Under the pieces are notes generated by a model. The model did no database searches. It was not told where the DNA came from and saw nothing but the letters and a program-made list of their open reading frames with translations. The position numbers and the translations under genes are program-made. Shown here piece by piece: positions 57,920 to 64,000 of a stretch of DNA of 64,000 nucleotides. Source of the DNA: an uncultured bacterium. Lineage in GTDB: Bacteria; CSSED10-310; CALFER01. Position 1 is the first letter of the stretch, and each line of letters opens with the position of its first letter. The stretch is from NCBI GenBank assembly GCA_937951895.1, contig CALFER010000073.1, positions 1 to 64,000 on the forward strand, written 5' to 3'.

Positions 57920-60153
57920 AACGATTGAACGGCAATCGATGGATCTGCATGACGATCGCACTGATGATCGGTGTCGGCACAGGGGTTCTCTTCGCCAATA
58001 CATCGCGGGAACATCCCCTCAAACGGGATGACGCGCGGGCCATTCTGGTAAGGGGAGATCGCCCGATTACCGAACCTTCCGCCGAAAAACCCGATCACTC
58101 GCAACTGCTCAGGCGAGGCTCCCGCGATCTCGGAATCACCGGAGCCGCCGACCGGATGCTCGAGAAAATGTGTCCGGCGGAGTGCAGCGGCAAAGGATGG
58201 GGTTGGGAACTGGAATGCCCCGCTCTGCCGACTCAGCTTCCCGCCAACACCATCGGTTCGGCGGCGAACGGGCTGTTGCGCGGCTATGAACGGACCGACG
58301 ATGCCCGGCATCTGCTCGGTGCGTTCGACGCGGCGGACTATGCGAGCTGCTATGCATTCGCGAACGGCGAACACCGGTATTCCGTCGGAAATCCCTTCTT
58401 CATCTGGCAGCTCAATCATGTCGTCCCGAGCGCGACATCTTACACCGATACGCTCCGTACGCATTTCTTCCAGGCGCTCGATAATGGCACATACGGCGAT
58501 CCGACAAACTACACGACGCTTTCATATTGCACCGATTATCTCGCAGCGCTTCGCACGGAAGCCCAATCCAACTATCGCGTCTTCGATGCGCTGGATCTGC
58601 CGAAAGTCACGGAAGAACTCGGAACGCCCGATCAGGCGAACATCGTTCTGAGCTATTTCCAGGATCGGATCAATCAAATCTCAACGGCCAAATCCTACGA
58701 TGTCATCGCGCTGGCTTCCGCCGTATACGGACTCGCCATCGTCAACGCCGTCTTCGATCCGACATCCGGCAGCTTCGCCTCCGAAGACTCCGTGCTGGAT
58801 CTCGCGGACCGCCTCACCACCTATCAGCATCCCGACGGCGGATTCATTTACGATACCGATCTGGTGGACGCCGCTCCCGTCGCGACAACATGGACATTGG
58901 GGTCCGGACGCTGGTACTCGGGATCGGCCGACTACATGAATGCGACACTCACCAAATTCTTCAACATCACCACATCACCCGTCATCACCTTCGATCTTCA
59001 GTATGACATCGAGGACGGTTATGATTTCGGCTTTGTGGAGTATTCAGTGAACGGGTTTACCTGGACCGCACTGGCCGGCACCCACACGACACCACCCGAC
59101 AACGGCATCACGGGATGTCAGACCGGGTACACCACTGAAACAGTGACCCTGCCCGCAACCGGTGTCTATCGCATTCGGTTTCGATTCTTCACTGACTCGA
59201 TCGGTCTGGGAAACGATCCGGTCTGCACCGTGAACCCTGCCGGTTTCTATATCGACAATATCACCATCGACGGTGTCACCGATCCATGCACATCGTCGAA
59301 CGGATGGGTCGCATCGACGGCCAGTTACCCGGTCGGACCTGAAAATCAATCCCTTCAGGTCACGGACTACGCCGTATTGGCACTCAAGGCGGCCGACATC
59401 TGGCGGTATCAGGCCGAAATCGATGCCGGAATGGACTGGATACTGGACAACCAGCTCGCCAACGGTGGTTTTCTGGATCCGATATACGGCGAGTACAACC
59501 TGACCAACGGGGAATCTCTGTATGCCCTGATGTATGCACCGGAATGCTTCAACGACGGCGACGTGAATAATTCGGGAGATCTGACACCCGAAGACGCGCA
59601 ACTCGCCTTCCAGTTCTATCTGGAGAGTTTCCCTCAACCCGCCATGTATCACGATTTCTGCTCGTCGGATTGCAACGGAGACGGCGCGGTGACTCCCGCG
59701 GATTCGCATTGCATCATCGATCATTATCTCGATGACTCCTGCGATTGCGCAGACCCGATCGTGCTGGCATCCGCAAAAAGCTCCAAACTCGCCAGACAGG
59801 ACCGTGGATTCATCGTGACACAGGATTTCGATGCGGAAGCGGAGGAGGGTACGATCACGATATCGGTGCGCGCACCCGAACCAGTGTCGCTCGATGCGTT
59901 CGGATTGCGCGTCTCGATTCCCGGCGCATGGACCCTGGAACAAGCCGCTCCCGCGAATCCCGCATTCTGGCAGATCCACGCCGCCCGGATCACATCAAAT
60001 GACGTCAAACTCGGCGCGTTCGCCCGACAGCCGGTTCGGTTCGAACCCGGTCAGGCCTTGATTCGGATCCGGTATGAATCACATCACGCCCTCGATGTCT
60101 CGAAGGTCGTGATTTCGGATTGTGTGGATGATATCGGGGGGTGGGAAAGGTAG
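57916..60153 (+). CDS. Dockerin-containing protein with alpha/alpha-barrel (terpene-cyclase-like) repeats
   Basis: 745 aa in an ATGA overlap with the cohesin gene; signal peptide-like N-terminus (ICMTIALMIGVGTGVLFA). Residues about 65-310 and 465-540 are helical repeats with HPDGGFIYD and NQLANGGFLDPIYG, the QxxDGG-like motif of prenyltransferase/squalene-cyclase-type alpha/alpha barrels. A beta-rich domain (about 310-460) is inserted between them. A type I dockerin follows (543-610): GDVNNSGDLTPEDAQ and DCNGDGAVTPADS are the two calcium loops. The end (630-745) is a cohesin-like beta domain. Role unknown; probably held on the cell surface by the neighbouring cohesins. Confidence 0.78.
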   Translation: MKRLNGNRWICMTIALMIGVGTGVLFANTSREHPLKRDDARAILVRGDRPITEPSAEKPDHSQLLRRGSRDLGITGAADRMLEKMCPAECSGKGWGWELECPALPTQLPANTIGSAANGLLRGYERTDDARHLLGAFDAADYASCYAFANGEHRYSVGNPFFIWQLNHVVPSATSYTDTLRTHFFQALDNGTYGDPTNYTTLSYCTDYLAALRTEAQSNYRVFDALDLPKVTEELGTPDQANIVLSYFQDRINQISTAKSYDVIALASAVYGLAIVNAVFDPTSGSFASEDSVLDLADRLTTYQHPDGGFIYDTDLVDAAPVATTWTLGSGRWYSGSADYMNATLTKFFNITTSPVITFDLQYDIEDGYDFGFVEYSVNGFTWTALAGTHTTPPDNGITGCQTGYTTETVTLPATGVYRIRFRFFTDSIGLGNDPVCTVNPAGFYIDNITIDGVTDPCTSSNGWVASTASYPVGPENQSLQVTDYAVLALKAADIWRYQAEIDAGMDWILDNQLANGGFLDPIYGEYNLTNGESLYALMYAPECFNDGDVNNSGDLTPEDAQLAFQFYLESFPQPAMYHDFCSSDCNGDGAVTPADSHCIIDHYLDDSCDCADPIVLASAKSSKLARQDRGFIVTQDFDAEAEEGTITISVRAPEPVSLDAFGLRVSIPGAWTLEQAAPANPAFWQIHAARITSNDVKLGAFARQPVRFEPGQALIRIRYESHHALDVSKVVISDCVDDIGGWER

Positions 60154-60163
60154 GGGGCGGTGT

Positions 60164-61021
60164 TCAGTGTTCAGTTTTCGGGTTGAAGTTTTCGGGTTGT
60201 GGGTTGAGGGGGAGAGATTCAAGGAAGCGGGTAATCAGGGAGAGGACCTCTGCGGGTTTTTCTTCCTGGGGGATGTGACCGCAGCGTTCCAGTACTTTCA
60301 ATGAGGACAGGGGTAGCGCTGCGGCCAGTTTTTCACCGATTCCGAGCGGCACGATTCGATCTTCCCGTCCCCAGATCAGCAATGCGGGGCAATCGATCTG
60401 GCGATATCGTTCGCAGAACCGGTCGATGTCGGGCGGACGCATCTGTCGGAGAGTCTCGGTCAGGGCCTTCCGCGCGAGCGGGTCATGGAGCGGCCGGGCA
60501 TACTGCGTGACCATTTCATCCGTGATGATCTGTTTGTCCAGGACGAGTTGGCCGAGCATGGCTCTGACCTGATACTCGGGGCCGATCATATTCAGGCCGA
60601 TATGAGCCAGGACGGGAGTCTGCATGATTTTGAGCGCCGGCGGCATATCCTGGGGGTATGATGCGGCACCGATCAGGATCAACCCGTTGAGCGACTGGGT
60701 GCGGGCAGGATGAAGTGCCACAGCCAGGGAAACCGCTCCTCCATAGGAATGACCGGCGAGGACGAAGGAATCCAGTTCGAGAACCCGGATGAGGTCGAGC
60801 ACCCGGTCGGCCTGGTCGAAAATCGAGTAGGCACCGTCATCCGGTTTGGGTGAAGCGCCGAAGCCTTTGAGATCGATTGCGATGGTTCGAAACCGGGATG
60901 CGAGCGGCGTGACAAGGCGGCGCCAGGCAAAGACGTTTGCCCCCCACCCGTGCAGCATCACGATCGCCGGACCGGAACCGCTGGATTCATAATGGAGGCG
61001 AATGTTCTGTTTCCGGTTCAT
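60164..61021 (-). CDS. Alpha/beta-hydrolase
   Basis: 285 aa. Oxyanion motif HGWGAN, nucleophile elbow GHSYGG (Ser near residue 92), acid WGREDRIVP, and base RCGHIPQEEKP. No signal peptide. The last dozen codons (LNPQPENFNPKTEH) lie in a TTTTCGGGTTG/TTCAG-type repeat like those near the RAYT element, so the natural stop may have been extended by repeat sequence. Esterase or C-C hydrolase; substrate unknown. Ends 10 bp from the dockerin gene, tail to tail. Confidence 0.9.
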   Translation of the reverse strand: MNRKQNIRLHYESSGSGPAIVMLHGWGANVFAWRRLVTPLASRFRTIAIDLKGFGASPKPDDGAYSIFDQADRVLDLIRVLELDSFVLAGHSYGGAVSLAVALHPARTQSLNGLILIGAASYPQDMPPALKIMQTPVLAHIGLNMIGPEYQVRAMLGQLVLDKQIITDEMVTQYARPLHDPLARKALTETLRQMRPPDIDRFCERYRQIDCPALLIWGREDRIVPLGIGEKLAAALPLSSLKVLERCGHIPQEEKPAEVLSLITRFLESLPLNPQPENFNPKTEH

Positions 61022-61108
61022 CTTCTGTCTCCTCTTCCGATTTGCCGATCATCGACCCCTTCTCATATCACATCGCATTCACCATTGGGAACCTCGTAAC
61101 AATTTCTG

Positions 61109-61137
61109 TTGACATCATTATTCATATCCTTTAGACA
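61109..61137 (+). promoter_or_regulatory. Possible promoter of the lipoprotein gene
   Basis: Perfect TTGACA at 61109, 17 bp, then TAGACA, a weak -10. AT-rich spacer. The TSS would be about 70 bp before the ATG. The 61022-61216 gap holds nothing else. Confidence 0.4.
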
Positions 61138-61216
61138 AAGAAAGATTCCGGAGGGGTCTGGAATTGTTCAGTTCGGATGCGACCAACCAGGAACCTTTTT
61201 AAAAGAGGAGATGATG

Positions 61217-61816
61217 ATGCAGACACAATCGCCTGCAAAGTTTCGGAATGTATCCCCTGTTGCCCGTGTGTTCATTCTCGCATTGAGTTTTCTGTCGTTC
61301 GGGCTGTTCATGGCCGGGTGCGACGATGACGATCCGACGGGACCCAAGACACCGACCGTGACGCCGACTCCGATCGGCACCGCGACGCCCACGCCCCTCC
61401 CTGCGGGAACGAGCATGCGGGTGCGCGTCACCAATATTCCGGTGATGTCGGACGAGAACAAGGACAGCATCAACAAACAAGCGCTGTTCTGTATCAAATC
61501 GGGCGGACACGAAATGGGTGTTTATCATCGGTATATGCAGCCCGGCTGGCCGGATGGTCCCTGGTGGCCCTGCTACAAACTCGAATACTTCATCAACGGC
61601 GATCAGGTCGAAGAAGTTGAGAAGCCCGACTGGGAAGAATTGCCGGACGGCACGGCGACCTTCGTCATCGACTTCTCCAATCCATCTCTGATCACGGTTC
61701 ATTGCGAAGAAAACGACTCGATGGAATCGATCATCGAGAATCACCCGATGGAGTTCCAGTTGTCCCGCGACTGCATGGGCAACGACAGCCCCTGTATCGC
61801 GACTGTAGTCAACTGA
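61217..61816 (+). CDS. Lipoprotein with Thr/Pro linker, function unknown
   Basis: 199 aa from the third of three tandem ATGs (61211, 61214, 61217), the one best spaced from AGAGGAG. Signal peptide with lipobox LFMAGC and an Asp-rich DDDD just after the lipidated Cys. A TPTVTPTPIGTATPTP linker leads to a small beta-rich domain with cysteines and aromatic residues (QPGWPDGPWWPCYKLEYFI). Not recognised as a family. Probably surface- or periplasm-exposed. A strong terminator follows. Confidence 0.75.
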   Translation: MQTQSPAKFRNVSPVARVFILALSFLSFGLFMAGCDDDDPTGPKTPTVTPTPIGTATPTPLPAGTSMRVRVTNIPVMSDENKDSINKQALFCIKSGGHEMGVYHRYMQPGWPDGPWWPCYKLEYFINGDQVEEVEKPDWEELPDGTATFVIDFSNPSLITVHCEENDSMESIIENHPMEFQLSRDCMGNDSPCIATVVN

Positions 61817-61836
61817 TTTTGTAAGTTTTCAGATAG

Positions 61837-61877
61837 CGGGATCATTTCGGCGGATTGCCGAAGGATCCCGTTTTTTT
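61837..61877 (+). terminator. Rho-independent terminator after the lipoprotein gene
   Basis: CGGGATC at 61837 pairs with GATCCCG ending at 61870, and TTTCGGC pairs with GCCGAAG inside. A run of seven T follows (61871-61877). The best terminator in the window. Confidence 0.85.
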
Positions 61878-61984
61878 CAGGCCATGAAATCGATTCGGTT
61901 CCGTCGGCAGACACCCGGCTTGTCATTCCTGCGCCGACGGGGTAATCTCTGGAGCTGAACATTCGCCTGGAAAGGGGAAATCGG

Positions 61985-63250
61985 ATGGCTGTCGTAGCGG
62001 TTGTTGGCGCGCAGTGGGGTGATGAAGGCAAGGGCAAGGTGGTTGATTTTCTGGCGTCGCAAGCCGACATGGTCATTCGTTTTCAAGGAGGCGCCAACGC
62101 GGGTCACACCATTGTCAATGACATCGGCGAATTCAAGCTGCACGGGGTGCCGTCGGGGATTTTCAGACCGAATGTCGTCAACCTGATCGGTTCCGGCACC
62201 GTGGCCGCGCCGGACGACTTGCTGCAGGAAATCGAGCTGCTCAAGAGGAAGAATGTCAGCCTCGAGAATCTCAGGATATCGGATCGGACCCATGTGGTCA
62301 TGCCGTATCATTACGACCTGGAGCGTCTCGAGGAATCCCTGATGGGAGATCGACGGATCGGCACGACGAACAAAGCGATCGGCCCGACGTATGCCGATAA
62401 ATACGGACGATTTGGGATCCGCATGAGTGACCTGGCCGATCCCGCATGGCTGTCCGAGCGTCTCAGCCTGATTCTCCGATACAAGAACACCATTCTGAAA
62501 GCGTTCGGGTTGAAGGAATATGAACTCGGGCCGCTCGTGGAAACCTGTCGCCGCTGGCATCGTGTGCTCGAACCGTATCTGTGCAACTCGACACCTCTGG
62601 TTGACGACGCGATCCGGTCCGGAAAACGGATTCTGCTTGAAGGGCAACTCGGGGTGGGCAAATGCGTCGAATGGGGCTCTTACCCGTATGTCACCTCATC
62701 GTCTCCGACCGCGGGTTATGCATCGGTCGGCGCCGGTATCCCGCCGCATCGCATCACGGAAGTCGTGGGTGTGGTCAAAGCCTATTCGACGTCGGTCGGC
62801 GCAGGCCCGATGGTGACGGAAGACTCGACGGGACCGGGACTTCGGATCCGTGAAGTCGGCCACGAATACGGCGCCACGACAGGCCGTCCCAGGCGTTGCG
62901 GCTGGCTCGATGGCGTCATGCTGCGCCAATCGTCCTGCATCAATGGATACACGTCGGTCGCAGTGACACGCCTCGATGTGCTCGACACCTTCGAAACCAT
63001 AGGCATATGCACCGCATACGAATACGCCGGCGAACGAATCACCGATATGCCGGCCACACCGGTCGTCGAGCATTGCCGGCCGGTGTACGAGTATCTTCCG
63101 GGATGGAACCGATCGTTGCGTAACATCCGCAAACTCGAGGATCTGCCGGGTGAAGCGCGGCGCTATCTGGACAGGATCGTCGAATGGATCCGTGCACCCC
63201 TGAAGATCGTATCGGTCGGGCCGCGGCGTGAGGAAACGATTGTCGTCTGA
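61985..63250 (+). CDS. purA: Adenylosuccinate synthetase
   Basis: 421 aa with AAAGGGGAAA upstream. GTP-binding QWGDEGKGK near the N-terminus, FQGGANAGHTI with catalytic His, GTTNKAIGPTYADK, EGQLGVGKCVEWGSYPYVTSS and the C-terminal VGPRREETI. It makes adenylosuccinate from IMP and Asp using GTP in AMP synthesis. Length and motifs are normal. In the usual EGAQG(T/A)LLD segment this protein has EGQLGVGKCVEW, a modest departure that may be lineage-specific. Confidence 0.95.
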   Translation: MAVVAVVGAQWGDEGKGKVVDFLASQADMVIRFQGGANAGHTIVNDIGEFKLHGVPSGIFRPNVVNLIGSGTVAAPDDLLQEIELLKRKNVSLENLRISDRTHVVMPYHYDLERLEESLMGDRRIGTTNKAIGPTYADKYGRFGIRMSDLADPAWLSERLSLILRYKNTILKAFGLKEYELGPLVETCRRWHRVLEPYLCNSTPLVDDAIRSGKRILLEGQLGVGKCVEWGSYPYVTSSSPTAGYASVGAGIPPHRITEVVGVVKAYSTSVGAGPMVTEDSTGPGLRIREVGHEYGATTGRPRRCGWLDGVMLRQSSCINGYTSVAVTRLDVLDTFETIGICTAYEYAGERITDMPATPVVEHCRPVYEYLPGWNRSLRNIRKLEDLPGEARRYLDRIVEWIRAPLKIVSVGPRREETIVV

Positions 63251-63276
63251 GATGGATTCGGCCGACCCGGACAGGC

Positions 63277-64000
63277 TCAGGACAGCTCCATCAGTGATGT
63301 GATGATTGCGTTCCGGATTTCGGTTTTCGATCGGGTCCAGCGTGGAGCGATCAGAAGATCGTTCCTGCAGTCTCCGACCCAGCGCATGACTACGACAGGT
63401 TCATGGAATACGGAGAGAAACCGGGCGGCGATACGGATATAGGTGTCCACATCCATCGGGGTCCATTCATGTCGCTCCAGCATCTCGTGCAGAATCGTTC
63501 CGCGGATCGCATGGAGGTGGTGCAGCTTGATACCGAGGAGCCGTTTCGATGCGAGTGTTCGGGCGGTCGCGATCATGTCCTCGGCCGATTCGCCCGGAAG
63601 TCCGAGAATCACGTGAGCGGCGACATCGATGCCGGCAGCCTGGAGCCGATCGATGGCATCGGACGCATCCGTCCATGTGTGTCCGCGGCGGATTGCCCGG
63701 AGTGTCGCGTCGTGGATTGTCTGGATACCGAGTTCGATCCAGACCGGTTTTTTCCGGTTGATGTCCGCAAGCAGCCGGATGACCGGTTCCGGGAGGCAAT
63801 CCGGGCGGGTGCCGATGGCGATTGCGACGACCGTGTCGTGATCGATCGCCGGCTGGTACAGGCTTTTGAGGTGATCGACCGGGGCGTGGGTATTCGTATA
63901 GGTCTGGTAGTAAGCGAGCACCTTGTGGATGCCGCGCCGTTCGGCGACCCGATCGATGCCATCCTGGAGTTGCCGGGAGATCGGAGCCGCGGGTGAGGTC
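63277..64000 (-). CDS. TIGR01212-like radical SAM protein, N-terminus beyond the window
   Basis: The frame runs from the stop at 63277 to the window edge; the upstream codons read SPAAPISRQLQDGIDRVAERRGIHKVLAYYQTYTNTHAP, which matches the pattern of the YhcC/TIGR01212 group. GTRPDCLPEPVIRLLADI and ELGIQTIHDATLRAIRRGH, then VILGLPGESAEDMI, are also typical. The Fe-S CX3CX2C-type motif should be just outside the window. Function of the family is not established. It converges on purA. Confidence 0.85.
   Translation of the reverse strand, partial: TSPAAPISRQLQDGIDRVAERRGIHKVLAYYQTYTNTHAPVDHLKSLYQPAIDHDTVVAIAIGTRPDCLPEPVIRLLADINRKKPVWIELGIQTIHDATLRAIRRGHTWTDASDAIDRLQAAGIDVAAHVILGLPGESAEDMIATARTLASKRLLGIKLHHLHAIRGTILHEMLERHEWTPMDVDTYIRIAARFLSVFHEPVVVMRWVGDCRNDLLIAPRWTRSKTEIRNAIITSLMELS

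Noticed and set aside
1..64000. tRNA, rRNA, tmRNA or riboswitch genes
   Set aside because: Reading the intergenic regions I found no cloverleaf, rRNA-like or recognised riboswitch sequence; most gaps are short or filled with the repeats listed. A covariance-model scan would be decisive.

Overview
This 64 kb window comes from a GC-rich bacterial chromosome. It mixes housekeeping genes (pyruvate dehydrogenase complex, htpG, clpB, purA, lipoate assembly) with an unusually large set of secreted parallel beta-helix, kelch, cohesin and dockerin proteins carrying Thr/Pro linkers. Multidomain Ser/Thr kinases with TPRs, a REP-associated transposase and dispersed intergenic palindromes point to an uncultured, environmentally derived lineage with a complex surface. 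I cannot place it in a phylum from sequence alone.

Layout. 0-4.7 kb: the C-terminal part of a kinase/AAA/TPR regulator, an amidotransferase-fold lipoprotein and a HAD phosphatase. 4.7-6.2 kb: a RAYT (Y1 transposase) element between inverted arms. 6.3-10.9 kb: a four-gene overlapping operon that fits the alternative lipoate assembly route (lipoate ligase fused to DUF116, LipT-like flavoprotein, LipS1- and LipS2-like radical SAM proteins). 10.9-18.9 kb: a three-gene surface cassette A-B-C, with A divergent from B-C. 19.1-26.7 kb: pteridine-reductase-like SDR, cytochrome b5-DUF2231 fusion, ferritin-like protein, the complete PDH complex (pdhA-pdhB-pdhC-lpdA) and a PduO-type cobalamin adenosyltransferase. 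26.8-30.4 kb: a heat-shock operon (hsp20-hsp20-dnaJ-like-htpG) behind a consensus sigma-54 promoter. 30.5-39.7 kb: an orphan beta-helix gene and a second copy of the surface cassette in inverted order (C'-B'-A'), bracketed by a direct repeat of about 50 bp. 40-42.6 kb: clpB. 42.6-52.6 kb: GNAT, VOC, a surface protein, a B12-type radical SAM protein with a coiled-coil tail, a Ser/Thr kinase-TPR protein, an ECF sigma/anti-sigma/membrane-protein operon and a TonB-like protein. 52.7-61.8 kb: a large beta-helix protein, a zinc-ribbon-like orphan, a cohesin-like anchor overlapping a dockerin protein, an alpha/beta hydrolase and a lipoprotein. 61.9-64 kb: purA and a truncated TIGR01212-like radical SAM gene.

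Connections. The lipoate operon would supply the lipoyl group needed by the single lipoyl domain of PdhC. The heat-shock operon and clpB form a chaperone/disaggregase set that may share sigma-54 control. The two A-B-C cassettes look like a duplicated, inverted surface-protein system. Both kelch genes are preceded by a promoter whose -35/-10 spacer is almost entirely a homopolymeric T tract, the architecture expected of slipped-strand phase variation. This cassette pair is the strongest candidate here for an undescribed system. The cohesin/dockerin pair and the shared VPA-type C-terminal anchors suggest ordered display of surface proteins.
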